Assembly (NCBI GenBank): GCA_963745755.1
Contig: CAVUYP010000001.1
Coordinates: 1,054,001 to 1,118,000 of the forward strand
Length of the DNA: 64,000 bases
Reading direction: 5' to 3'
DNA from: RHKX01 sp963745755
GTDB taxonomy: Bacteria > Actinomycetota > Thermoleophilia > Solirubrobacterales > 70-9
Position numbers and translations under genes: made by a program. Under the pieces are notes generated by a model, which was not told the origin of the DNA, did no database searches, and worked only from the letters and a program-made list of their open reading frames with translations. Below are positions 8,172 through 16,957 of this stretch, in pieces (position 1 is the first letter of the stretch; each line of letters begins with the position of its first letter).

Positions 8172-10539
8172 GTGAGGACGCTGCGGACGAAGCTGCGCCG
8201 GGACCTGCGCCGCCAGCGAACCCAGTTCGGGGCGATCGTCGTGACGATCTTCCTCGGCGTCACCCTGTTCGGCGCCAGCTACGACGCCTATCGCAACCTC
8301 GACGCCTCCTACCGCCAGGCCTACGAGAAGTACCGGCTCGCCAACCTGACCGTCGACGGCGGTGACGTGGCGCAGATCGCCCGGCAGGCGCGCTCCGCGC
8401 CGGGGGTGGAGTCGGTCGCGACCCGGACCGAGGCCGACGTTCCGCTGCATGTCGGCGCCACCGAGCTGCTCGGCCGCGTCGTCGGGTTGCCGGCCACGGG
8501 CCGCCCGGCGGTCGACCGGGTCGAGATCGAGCAGGGCCGTTACCTCGATCCGGGTCGACCCCGCGCGGTCCTGGTCGAACAGCACATGGCCGACCACTTC
8601 GGCCTCGCGCCCGGCGACGAGCTGCGGGCGCTGCGGCCCGGCGGCAGGCCGATCGCGGTGACGGTGGTCGGGGATCGTCGCCTCGCCCGAGTACTTCTGG
8701 CCGGCCCGCAGCCGCCAGGACATCCTCCCGGCGCCCGACGACTTCGGCGTCATCTTCGCCGCCGAGCGACTGGCGCGGAAGCTGGCCGGCAGCGACGGTC
8801 CCAACCAGGCGCTCGTCTACTTCGACGGTGGCGGCGAGAACGCGGCGCTGACCGCGCGGCTGACGAAGGCGGCGGATCGGGCCGGGGCCGCGGACGTGAC
8901 GACGCGCGCCCAGCAGCCTTCCAACAGCGCCCTGCAGGAGGACGTCAAGGGCTTCGAGGAGCTGGCGGTGCTGTTCCCGCTGCTGTTTCTGACCGCCGCG
9001 GCGCTGGCGACGAGCGTGCTGATGCGGCGGCTGGTCATCGCCCAGCGGCCGATCATCGGGATGCTCCGCGCCGCCGGCTACGGCCGCGGCCAGATCGTCC
9101 GTCACTACCTGGCCTTCGGCGTCATCTGCGGGCTCGGCGGAGCGCTGGCGGGCGCGGTCGCCGGGGCGCTGCTCGCCGGCGCCGTGACGAAGGTCTACAC
9201 GCAGGAGCTCTCGATCCCGGTCTCGCTGGCGGAGCTGCACCCGACGACGCCGCTGATCGGCCTCGCGTTCGGGCTGTTGACCGGGCTGCTGGCCGCCGGA
9301 GCGCCGGCGCTGGCGGCGGCGCGGACGCCGCCGGCCGAGGCGATGCGCCGGTTCGCTCCGGTCGGCGGCGGGCGCCGGAGCCTGATCGAGCGCGTCGTCC
9401 CGCCGCTCGGCCGGCTGCCGGTCCGCTGGCGGATGACGCTGCGCTCGATCGGCCGCAACCGGCGGCGGACGCTCTCGACGGCGACCGGCGTGGCGCTGGC
9501 GCTGGTGCTGATCCTCGTCTCCTGGGGAATGGTCGACACCGCCCAGATCCTCGTCGACCGGCAGTTCGAGCAGATCGAGCGCCAGGACGCCCAGCTCCGC
9601 CTCGACGGCCCGGCCTCGAAGGCGGAGCTGCGCCGGATCGCGGCGACGAGGGGCGTCGCCGCGGTCGAGCCGGCGCTCGAGACCCCGGCGTCGCTGACCG
9701 CGAACGGCCGCCGCTACCAGACGGCGCTGATCGGGCTCGAGCGCGATACGCGGATGCACGAGTTCCTCACCGCCGGCGGCGGCACCACCAGCCTGCCCGC
9801 GGCCGGGCTGCTCGCCGGTCAGGCGCTGCGCGGCGAGCTCGGCATCGGTGCCGGCGATCCGGTCCGGGTCAGCGTCCCGGGGACGCCGCTGCAGGCCCGC
9901 GCCCCGGTCGAGGGCTTCCTCGCCGAGCCGCTCGGGACCTACGTCTACGCGTCCCTGGAGGCGATCCGCGCGCTCGCCGGGCCGCGGGCCGGTGCCGGCA
10001 ACTCGGCGCTCGTCACCTTCGACCCGGGCACCGACCGGGAGCGGATGCGACGACGCCTCAGCGGCCTGCCCGGAGTCGTCGCCTACGAGGACTCGCAGGC
10101 GCTGCTCGCGACCGCCGACCAGTACCTCGGCCTCTACTACGCGTTCATCGGCGTGATGCTCGTCTTCGGCGGCGCGATGGCGTTCGCGCTGCTGTTCAAC
10201 TCGATGAACGCGAACATCGCCGAGCGCTCGGTCGAGGTCGCCACCCTGCGGGCGGCGGGGACGCCGTACCGGACGATCGCGCGGATGATCACCGCCGAGA
10301 ACGTGATCGTGACCCTGCTCGGCATCCTCCCCGGCCTGCTCGGCGGCTACGCGGTTGCGAGCCTGTTCCTCGGCTCCTTCTCCAGCGACCAGTTCAGCTT
10401 CGACCTCGAGATGCGGACCTCGACCCTGGTCCTCTCGGCCGTCGCGATCCTGATCGTCGCCCTGCTCTCGCAGATACCCGGGCTGCGGGCGGTCCGCAGG
10501 ATCGACATCGCCGCGATCGTCCGCGAGCGGGCCGCCTGA
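8172..10539 (+). CDS. FtsX/MacB-like ABC permease, duplicated architecture, one frame break
   Basis: About 788 residues after correction. One transmembrane helix near the N-terminus (IVVTIFLGVTLFGASYDA), an extracytoplasmic MacB-type domain, three helices with the FtsX motif around 'GMLRAAGYGRGQIVRHYL', then a second copy of the helix-domain-helices unit ending in 'VEVATLRAAGTPYRTI'. This is the double FtsX layout of actinobacterial exporters. A GGGG run at 8670-8673 contains one base too many; with GGG the frame reads 'VVGIVASPEYFWPARS'. The substrate is unknown. Confidence 0.85.
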
Positions 10540-10547
10540 CGGCCGGC

Positions 10548-11808
10548 TCAGTCGCCGATCAGCCCGAGCCGCCGGGCCCGCTCCCGCGCCCGCTCGACGA
10601 TCTCCGCCTCGCCGGCGACGGCGCCGCCCCGCATCAGCACCCGCCCGGCGACGATCGTCGTGTCGACCACCGACCCCGACGAGGCGTAGACGAGCCCCGC
10701 CTCGAGCGAGCCGATGCCGAGCTGATGGCCGTCGGTGCGGACGAGCAGCAGGTCGGCGGGCCGCCCGACCTCGACCGGCGTGCCGCCGAGCAGCGGCGCC
10801 CGGGCGCCGCTGGCGATCGCCAGCGTCTCGGCCGCCGGGCTCGCGGCGGCGTCGGCGGCGAGGTGCTTCTGGCCGAGCGCCAGGTGCTTGGCGTCGGCGA
10901 GCAGGTCGAGCGAGTTGTTCGAGCCGGCGCCGTCGGTGCCGAGGCCGACCGGCAGGCCGTGCCGCTGCGCCGCCGGCAGATCGAAGATCCGGCCGACCGC
11001 GAGCTTCATGTTGGCGACCGGATTCGTCACCACCGTCGCCCCCGACGCGGCGATCAGCTCGCGCTCGCCCTCCTCGAGCCAGACGGCGTGGGCGAGCAGC
11101 GTCCGCGGGCCGAGCAGGCCGACCCGGTCGAGCAGCTCGATCGGCCGGATCCCGTGCGCGGCGACGCAGTCGTCGACCTCCCGCTCGGTCTCGGAAGCGT
11201 GGATCTGGACCGGGATGCCGAGCCGCTCCGACTCCGCCGCGATCCACTCCAGCGACTGCGGCGAGACGGTGTAGATCGCGTGCGGCGCCAGCGACGGCGC
11301 CGTCAGCGGGCCCGCCGTTCGCGGCGATCTCGTCGAGGCCGTCGCCGGCGACCCGCTGCAGCTCGTCGAGCCGGGCCGGGTCGCAGCCGTCGAACAGCGG
11401 CGGGCCGATCGTCGCCCGGACCCCGGCGTCGCTGACCGCCCGCGCGACCGCGCCCGGCCGCCAGTACATGTCCCAGAACCGCACCGTGCCGGTCCGGATC
11501 ATCTCCACGCAGGCCAGCCGGGTGCCCCAGTAGACGTCGTCGTCGTCGAGCTTCGCCTCGACCGGCCAGATGTGCCGCTCGAGCCACTCCATCAGCGGCA
11601 GGTCGTCGGCATAGCCGCGGAACAGGGTCATCGCCGCGTGGGTGTGGCCGTTGACCAGGCCGGACACGATCGCGGTGCCGCTGCCGTCGATCCGCTCGTC
11701 GCCGGGCGCGGCGGCGACGGCGGCGCCGAGGGCGGCGATCCGGCCGTCCTCGATGCGCAGGCCGACCGCCTCGCCGTCCAGGGTCGCGCCCTCGATCGCG
11801 AGCGTCAC
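10548..11808 (-). CDS. Methylthioadenosine/S-adenosylhomocysteine deaminase-type amidohydrolase, one frame break
   Basis: About 420 residues after correction. Metal-binding HxH in 'GLVNGHTHAAMTLFRGYADD', the 'PHAIYTV' and 'HASETEREV' histidine motifs and the C-terminal metal Asp in 'GTDGAGSNNSLDLL' mark the MtaD/SAH deaminase family, which removes the amino group of MTA, SAH or 5'-deoxyadenosine. The GTG start overlaps the stop of the upstream phosphorylase gene by 4 bases, so both act in the same salvage route. One extra base in the run at 11311-11313 shifts the frame. Confidence 0.83.
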
Positions 11809-12527
11809 TCGCCCACCCCCCGTCGCTCGAGCTCGGCGCCGACGAGCTCGAGCGCCGCCGTCAGCCGCGCCCGGTTCTCGTCCTTGCCGGCCTCGAACTC
11901 GGCGATCGAGAGCGGCTCCGCGGCGACGCCGTTGGCGAGGTTGTCGACGACGCAGACGGCCGCGTAGGCGATCCCCGCCTCGCGGGCGATGATGCACTCG
12001 GCGGCGATCGTCATCCCGATCACGTCGGCGTGGGCGGCGATCAGCCGGATCTCCGCCGCCGTCTCGAACCGCGGCCCGATCGCCTGCCAGTAGACGCCGC
12101 CGTCGAGCAGCTCCGGCGCGGCGACCCGGCGCCACGTCTCCAGCACCGTCCGCCGCCATTCGCCGTCGAACCCCGGCACCTGCTCGCCGCCGTGCTGGTC
12201 GTCGAGCGAGAGGCCGAGGTGGAGGGCGATGAAGTCGTCCGGGCAGAGGAAGGTGCCGACGCCGAGCTCGGCGCGCAGCCCTCCGACCGAGCCGATCGCC
12301 AGCGCCCGATCGCAGCCGAGCTCGGCCAGGGCGGCGAAGTTGCGGGGATGGTCGATCCGGGCGGCGGTCGTGTAACGGTCGAAGCCGTGCCGCTGCAGCA
12401 GCACCTGCTCGCCGCGCTCGTAGACGCGGACGACCCCGTCGACGGTGGCGACGTCGCGCGGCTCGAATCCGGCCGCGGGATCGCTGCCGAGGATCGAGTG
12501 CCCGCCGATCAGCGCCAGCCTTCCCAT
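11805..12527 (-). CDS. mtnP: 5'-methylthioadenosine phosphorylase-family purine nucleoside phosphorylase
   Basis: 240 residues. The family signature 'TIAAECIIAREAGIAYA' with the following 'VVDNLANG', the phosphate-side 'RIDHPRNFAAL' and substrate-side 'QAIGPRFET' are visible. It splits MTA or a related 6-amino/6-oxopurine nucleoside with phosphate. Next to a deaminase, the pair may convert MTA to methylthioinosine and then cleave it. The ATG is preceded by TAGGAT with 6-base spacing; that hexamer overlaps the TAG stop of the upstream NYN gene. Confidence 0.85.
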   Translation of the reverse strand: MGRLALIGGHSILGSDPAAGFEPRDVATVDGVVRVYERGEQVLLQRHGFDRYTTAARIDHPRNFAALAELGCDRALAIGSVGGLRAELGVGTFLCPDDFIALHLGLSLDDQHGGEQVPGFDGEWRRTVLETWRRVAAPELLDGGVYWQAIGPRFETAAEIRLIAAHADVIGMTIAAECIIAREAGIAYAAVCVVDNLANGVAAEPLSIAEFEAGKDENRARLTAALELVGAELERRGVGE

Positions 12528-12533
12528 CCACTG

Positions 12534-12539
12534 ATCCTA
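12534..12539 (-). promoter_or_regulatory. -10 hexamer TAGGAT, leaderless start
   Basis: On the minus strand TAGGAT ends 6 bases before the ATG at 12527. Its first three bases are the stop codon of the upstream gene. Confidence 0.5.
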
Positions 12540-12929
12540 TTCGCCGCGCTCGAAGGCTTCGAGGCGGCGCAGCATCTCCCCGGCGGTGACGCTGCTCGCC
12601 CCCGCCGCCTTGACCGAGTTGCGAAGCCGCCGGTCGCTCGTCGCGACGACGATCGTGCCCGGCTCGGCGTCGGCGCGGAGCCGGGCGAGGATCTCGCGGT
12701 CGGCGGCGTCGGGGCCGCCCGGCGCGAAGCCGACCGCTGCACTGCTCGCGGCGGCGGCGACGCGGCGATGCGGCCGTCCGTCGAAGACGACGGTCAGCTC
12801 GATCGCCTCGGCGGCGGCGAGCGCGTCGAGCCGCCTCGTCAGCGCCGCCATCGCCGCCGGCCGGTCGCGCCACCAGCCGTTGGGGCGGGAGCCGAGCACG
12901 TTCATGCCGTCGACGATCAGCCGTTCCAC
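12537..12929 (-). CDS. NYN-domain (YacP-like) predicted ribonuclease
   Basis: 130 residues from a GTG start. 'LIVDGMNVLGSRPNGWWRD' holds the first conserved Asp and Asn of NYN/PIN-like nucleases; 'VVFDG' and 'VVATSDRRLRNSV' hold the further acidic residues of the active site. YacP/Rae1 relatives cut mRNA, some on the ribosome. The start is set by TACGGT 6 bases upstream. It lies between the CarH regulator (same strand, upstream) and the MTA phosphorylase. Confidence 0.8.
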   Translation of the reverse strand: MERLIVDGMNVLGSRPNGWWRDRPAAMAALTRRLDALAAAEAIELTVVFDGRPHRRVAAAASSAAVGFAPGGPDAADREILARLRADAEPGTIVVATSDRRLRNSVKAAGASSVTAGEMLRRLEAFERGE

Positions 12930-12935
12930 CGGCCG

Positions 12936-12941
12936 ACCGTA
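12936..12941 (-). promoter_or_regulatory. -10 hexamer TACGGT, leaderless start
   Basis: On the minus strand TACGGT ends 6 bases before the GTG at 12929. Confidence 0.5.
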
Positions 12942-12957
12942 GCGCTCGCCGGCCCGC

Positions 12958-13911
12958 TCAGGCGGCGAGCGCGGCGGCGGCGGCGATCGGATCCTCGGCC
13001 AGCACCGCCGCCCCGAGCCGGTCGGCGATCGCAGCGCCGGCGCCGGGGCCGGCGAGCAGCAGCCGAGCACGCCCGGCGAGCGCCGCCAGCTCGCCGGCGA
13101 CGTCGGCGAGCAGTTGCTCGCTCATCGCCGCGACGACGATCGCGTCCGGGTCGACCTCCTCGGCGCAGACGGCGATCGTCTCGATCGGCGTGTCGGCGCC
13201 GAGGAAGGTGACCCGCCAGCCGAGCCCGCGCAGGGCGACGCCGAAGCCGACGAGGCCGAGGTCGTGGTATTCGCCGGGAGGGCAGGCGAGCAGCGCCAGC
13301 CGGCCGCTGCCGCCGCCCCAGCCGCGGGCGAGCCCGAGCATCCGCCCGCGCAGGACGTTGCTGGCGAAGTGCTCCTGGCCGACCGTGACCTCGCCGCTCG
13401 ACCAGCCCTCGCCGAGCCGGCGCAGGATCGGCAGGGCGATCTCGGCGACGAAGGCGTCGGCGCTGAGCGCCGCCAGCGAGCGGTCGATGATTCGCTCGGC
13501 GCCGTCGTTGTCGAAGCGCAGCAGCGCCGCCAGCAGCTCGTCGCGCAGCCGCGGCGCCGTCGCCGCCTCCTGCCCGGCCGCCGCGCCGCTCGCCTTCCCG
13601 CCGTCGCTGCGGACGCGCCCGGCCGCCTCGGCCGGCGCCAGCCCGCGGCCGATCAGCGCGACCATCGAGCGCAGACGGCGTTCGTCGGCGGCCGTGTAGA
13701 GCCGGTAGCCGGAGGGCCCACGCTGCGGCTCGACGACCCCATAGCGGCGCTCCCAGGCGCGCAGCGTCGCAGTCGGCACCCCCGCTCGCCGCGCCAGCTC
13801 GCCGATCCGGATCAGCGATTGCTCGCCGCCGGGAGCTTCCGGGCCGCCGCGATCGTCGCGATCGGCCCCGTCGACGCGATCATCTCCACTATTTGGACGA
13901 ACCTTTGACAT
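12958..13911 (-). CDS. carH: CarH/LitR-type B12-dependent photoreceptor repressor
   Basis: 317 residues. An N-terminal MerR winged helix (residues ~33-100, IRIGELARRAGVPTATLRAW) is followed by a helical bundle and a cobalamin-binding Rossmann domain. Both adenosylcobalamin photoreceptor motifs are intact: W170-X9-E180-H181 and E214-X-H216-X2-G219. In known CarH proteins the dark AdoCbl-bound tetramer blocks a promoter and light cleaves the Co-C bond to release it. The start at 13911 is chosen because TATGTT lies 6 bases upstream; longer frames would run through the promoter. Its likely targets are its own promoter and the divergent dehydrogenase. Confidence 0.9.
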   Translation of the reverse strand: MSKVRPNSGDDRVDGADRDDRGGPEAPGGEQSLIRIGELARRAGVPTATLRAWERRYGVVEPQRGPSGYRLYTAADERRLRSMVALIGRGLAPAEAAGRVRSDGGKASGAAAGQEAATAPRLRDELLAALLRFDNDGAERIIDRSLAALSADAFVAEIALPILRRLGEGWSSGEVTVGQEHFASNVLRGRMLGLARGWGGGSGRLALLACPPGEYHDLGLVGFGVALRGLGWRVTFLGADTPIETIAVCAEEVDPDAIVVAAMSEQLLADVAGELAALAGRARLLLAGPGAGAAIADRLGAAVLAEDPIAAAAALAA

Positions 13912-13934
13912 ACCTTGAACATAGCTGCTACGGT
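13905..13934 (+). promoter_or_regulatory. Sigma-70-type promoter TTGACA-18-TACGGT for the dehydrogenase gene
   Basis: TTGACA at 13905-13910 and TACGGT at 13929-13934, spacer 18. The ATG follows 11 bases after the -10, so the leader is only about 5 bases. It is interleaved with the opposite promoter; the TTGACATA and TTGAACATA repeats here (13905-13923) could be CarH sites. Confidence 0.65.
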
Positions 13935-13946
13935 GGACGGAGTCAA
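13918..13946 (-). promoter_or_regulatory. Sigma-70-type promoter TTGACT-17-TATGTT for carH
   Basis: On the minus strand TTGACT (13946-13941) and TATGTT (13923-13918) are 17 bases apart and the carH ATG follows after 6 bases. The -35 element touches the first base of the dehydrogenase ATG. Confidence 0.65.
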
Positions 13947-14956
13947 TGAACGACCTGCCGAACACCAGCACCGCCGCCTCCGCAGTCGATTGGCTGCTCG
14001 ACCGGACCGTCCTGCCCGGCTTCAGCTCGATCGGCTACCGGCTCCGCGGACTCGCCGACTCCTCCCCCGATCCCGACGGCCGGCTGCGCGGCCGCGACGT
14101 CGTCGTCACCGGCGCCAACTCGGGGATCGGCGCCGCCGCGACCGAGCAGCTCGCCCGTCTCGGCGCCCGCGTCCACATGGTCGTCCGCAATCCCGAGCGC
14201 GGCGAGGATGCCCGCGCCCGGATCAGCGAGGCGACCGGCAACGACGATCTCCACCTGCACCGCTGCGACCTCTCCGACCTCGACTCGGTTCGTGCGCTCG
14301 CCGCCGAGCTGTCGGCGGAGCTGCCCGGCGGCATCGCCGCGCTCGTCCACAACGCCGGCGTCCTCACCCAGCAGCGCGACGCCAGCGTCGACGGCTACGA
14401 GCTGACGCTCGCCACCCACGTGCTCGGACCGCTGCTGCTCACCGAGCTGCTCGCCCCGGCGCTGGCCGCCGGCGCACCCGCGAAGGTCATCTTCGTCAGC
14501 TCGGGCGGGATGTACACGGAGCGGCTCGACGTCGACGACCTCGAGCTCGCCCATCGCGACTTCGACGGTCCCGCCTTCTACGCGCACGCGAAGCGGATCC
14601 AGGTGATCCTCGCCGGCCTGCTCGACGAGCAGCTCGGTCCCGACGGCATCAGCGTCCACGCGATGCATCCGGGCTGGGCCGACACGCCCGGCGTCGTCGA
14701 GGCGCTGCCGCGCTTCCACAGCGTCCTCGGGCCGGTCCTGCGGACCCCGGAGCAGGGCGCCGACACGATCGTCTGGCTGGCCGCCTCCGACGCGGCGGCG
14801 GCGAACGGCGGCCGGCTCTGGATGGACCGCCGGGTCCGCCCCGCCCACCGGGTTCCCTGGACCCACGAGACGGCCGCCGAGCGTGCCCGGCTCTGGTCGA
14901 AGCTCAGCGAGATGGCAGGCCTGGGCAGCCTCCGGGAGGTATCCGGCAGCGGCTGA
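13946..14956 (+). CDS. Short-chain dehydrogenase/reductase (DHRS12-like)
   Basis: 336 residues. The NAD(P)-binding TGANSGIG sits at residues 55-62 after an N-terminal extension of ~50 residues, with 'NAGV' and the catalytic 'SSGGMY' serine and YAHAK tyrosine/lysine pair following. The extended N-terminus and 'MHPGWADTPGV' are like DHRS12-type SDRs, whose substrates may be lipid aldehydes or ketones. A weak GGAG lies just before the ATG. Divergent from carH with fully interleaved promoters, it is the best candidate for direct light control. Confidence 0.88.
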   Translation: MNDLPNTSTAASAVDWLLDRTVLPGFSSIGYRLRGLADSSPDPDGRLRGRDVVVTGANSGIGAAATEQLARLGARVHMVVRNPERGEDARARISEATGNDDLHLHRCDLSDLDSVRALAAELSAELPGGIAALVHNAGVLTQQRDASVDGYELTLATHVLGPLLLTELLAPALAAGAPAKVIFVSSGGMYTERLDVDDLELAHRDFDGPAFYAHAKRIQVILAGLLDEQLGPDGISVHAMHPGWADTPGVVEALPRFHSVLGPVLRTPEQGADTIVWLAASDAAAANGGRLWMDRRVRPAHRVPWTHETAAERARLWSKLSEMAGLGSLREVSGSG

Positions 14957-15081
14957 CCGCCCGCGGATCGATCGGGGTCGCCGGCGTCCTCCCCTCCCCC
15001 TGATGGACGAAGGCGGCCCCGGTCGATCCGTCCCCTGCACCCAGATCATGCATGTAACACCGCTCCATGTCCCGCCGCCGC

Positions 15082-15087
15082 TAGGGT
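15082..15087 (+). promoter_or_regulatory. -10 hexamer TAGGGT, leaderless start
   Basis: TAGGGT ends 6 bases before the ATG at 15094. A CATGCATG palindrome lies upstream at 15047-15054 and may be a regulator site. Confidence 0.5.
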
Positions 15088-15093
15088 TGCCCG

Positions 15094-15840
15094 ATGGCAC
15101 GAACCACGACCGCCGCCGTCGATACGACCGATGCCGAGATGACGATCGACGAGCTCGCCCGCGAGAGCGGGATGACGGCTCGCAACATCCGCGCCCACCA
15201 GTCCCGCGGCCTGCTGCCGGCCCCGGTCGTCCGCGCCCGGACCGGCTACTACGGACCCGAGCACCTGGTGCGGATCCGGCTGATCCAGGACATGCAGAGC
15301 CAGGGCTTCAACCTGAAGTCGATCGAGCGCCTGCTCGAGATCGGCGCTCGCAGCGGCAGCCGCGAGGCGCTCGAGTTCCAGCGGGCGCTGCTGGAGCCGT
15401 TCGGCAGCGAGGAGCCGGAGGTCGTCGACGCCGACGGGATCAGCCTGATCTTCGGCGACCCGCCCGACAAGAAGCTGGTCGCCAAGGCCGAGCGGATCGG
15501 CCTGCTGAGGCCGATCGGCGAGCAGACCTGGGAGGTCCCGTCGCCGACGCTGCTGCGCGCCGGCCGCGATCTGATCGAGCTCGGCATCCCGCTCGAGCAC
15601 GCGATCGCGGTCGGCGATTCGATCAACAAGCACACGACCGCGATCGCGAAGGAGTTCGTGCGCCTGTTCGTCAAGGACGTCCTCGAGCCGCTTCGCAAGG
15701 AGGGGCGCCGCGAGGATCTCGCCGCCGCCGGCGAGGCGGTCGAGCGGCTCCGGCCGCTCGCCTCGCAGGCGGTGATGGCGAGCTTCGGCGTCGTGATGAC
15801 GCAGGCCGTCGAGCGGCAGCTCCAGCGCGAGCTGCGCTAA
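15094..15840 (+). CDS. MerR-family transcriptional regulator
   Basis: 248 residues. A MerR winged helix covers residues ~14-85 (MTIDELARESGMTARNIRAH, then 'GYYGPEHLVRIRLIQ'), with a coiled-coil-like segment after it. The C-terminal ~150 residues have no B12 motif and no cysteine cluster, and look all-helical. Its place between the CarH gene and the lipid-modification operon suggests a second regulator of the same locus. Its stop overlaps the convergent HD gene stop by 2 bases. Effector unknown. Confidence 0.82.
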   Translation: MARTTTAAVDTTDAEMTIDELARESGMTARNIRAHQSRGLLPAPVVRARTGYYGPEHLVRIRLIQDMQSQGFNLKSIERLLEIGARSGSREALEFQRALLEPFGSEEPEVVDADGISLIFGDPPDKKLVAKAERIGLLRPIGEQTWEVPSPTLLRAGRDLIELGIPLEHAIAVGDSINKHTTAIAKEFVRLFVKDVLEPLRKEGRREDLAAAGEAVERLRPLASQAVMASFGVVMTQAVERQLQRELR

Positions 15841-16395
15841 CCCGCCACCGCGTCCGGCCGCTCCTCGGGCTCGAGCCCGGGCAGCTCGGCGGCGAGCTCG
15901 CTCAGGAACGGCAGCTCCGGCCGCCGGCCGGCGTAGAGCTCGAGCGTGTCCCAGTAGTGCTCGAGGCGGTCGGGGTCGATCCCGCCGCCGGCTGCGGCCA
16001 GCGCCCGGGTCCGGGCGAGCTTGTCGGCGAGGTAGATCGACGCAGTCACCGATCCCGCCGCGAGGACCCGGCGCCGGTGCTCGTCCTTGCGCTCGTGGTA
16101 GTCGGCGATCGAGATGTCCTCGGTGAGCACCGCGACGTAGCCGCCGATCTCGGCGCCGAACCGGGCCGCGACCTCGTCGGTCGTCGTCGGTCGAATCCTC
16201 GACGATGTCGTGCAGGAACGCCGCCGCCACGACCTCGTCGCCGAAGCCGGCGGCGTCGACCAGCGCCGCGACCGCGGTCGGATGCTCGATCCCGGCCCCC
16301 TCCTCGACGCCGGGGCCGGAATAGATCCCGACGGCATAGGCGTAGGCGCGGTCGAGGAGATCTCGTCCGGCAATGAAGTCGGTCGCGGTCGCCAC
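15837..16395 (-). CDS. HD-domain phosphohydrolase, RelA/SpoT-hydrolase-like, one frame break
   Basis: About 185 residues after correction. The metal-binding HD signature is in 'VVAAAFLHDIVEDST', with an upstream His in 'IEHPTAVAALV' and a downstream Asp in 'IYLADKLARTR', the layout of small (p)ppGpp-hydrolase-like HD proteins. Substrate not provable here. GTG start behind TATCCT at 7-base spacing. One extra base near 16180-16190 breaks the frame in the 'STDDTDEVAARFG' segment. Confidence 0.75.
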
Positions 16396-16402
16396 GGCGC
16401 CG

Positions 16403-16408
16403 AGGATA
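16403..16408 (-). promoter_or_regulatory. -10 hexamer TATCCT, leaderless start
   Basis: On the minus strand TATCCT ends 7 bases before the GTG at 16395. Confidence 0.5.
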
Positions 16409-16489
16409 GCCAGCGGGCGGCGAGATGCCGCCCGATTCCAGCCCGCCGGGTGATCCGGTGCGGGCATCGATCCGAAAGCAGGAGAGACG

Positions 16490-16957
16490 ATGGCCCGATA
16501 CACAGCAACGGTTGAGACGACCTGGGAGCGGGAGCAGGCCTTCCGGTACCTGGCGGACTTCGCGACGATCTCCGACTGGGATCCCGGCGTCGTCCGCTCG
16601 CGGCGGCTCGGCGACGAGCCGCTCGCGGTCGGCGCCCGCTTCGAGGTGATCTCCTCGTTCCTCGGCCGCGAGGTCCCGCTCGTCTACGAGACGATCGAGA
16701 TCGACCCGCCGCGGCGGGTCCTGCTGCGGGCCGAGACCGGCGCGGTCGCCTCGCTCGACGAGATGACCTTCGACCTCCGCCCCGGCGGCGGCACGCTCGT
16801 CACCTACGACGCCGAGCTGACGATGAACGGGATCGCCAAGCTCGCCGAGCTGCCGATGCGGCTGGCGTTCCGCCGGCTCGGCGACGCCGCCCGCGACGGC
16901 CTCCGCAACCGGCTCGCCGAGGCGCCGCCGGCCCCGAAGGCGGCGGCGCAATCATGA
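16490..16957 (+). CDS. SRPBCC-family lipid/ligand-binding protein
   Basis: 155 residues, a START/SRPBCC helix-grip fold: 'TTWEREQAFRYLADFATISD' at the start, the typical 'WDPGVV' loop and a long C-terminal helix. Such proteins bind lipids or polyketides in a deep cavity. An AGGAG site stands about 9 bases before the ATG. The stop overlaps the next gene by 4 bases (ATGA), so it is the first gene of the oxidoreductase/DUF1365/cyclopropane synthase operon and might present lipid substrate to those enzymes (inference). Confidence 0.83.
   Translation: MARYTATVETTWEREQAFRYLADFATISDWDPGVVRSRRLGDEPLAVGARFEVISSFLGREVPLVYETIEIDPPRRVLLRAETGAVASLDEMTFDLRPGGGTLVTYDAELTMNGIAKLAELPMRLAFRRLGDAARDGLRNRLAEAPPAPKAAAQS

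Noticed and set aside
8260..12873. Very long open frame on the minus strand (over 1500 codons), and similar long frames at 3067-6036 and 21598-24849
   Set aside because: In very GC-rich DNA stop codons are rare in the wrong frames. The translations are low-complexity Arg/Ala/Gly strings, with real genes appearing only as parts of them.
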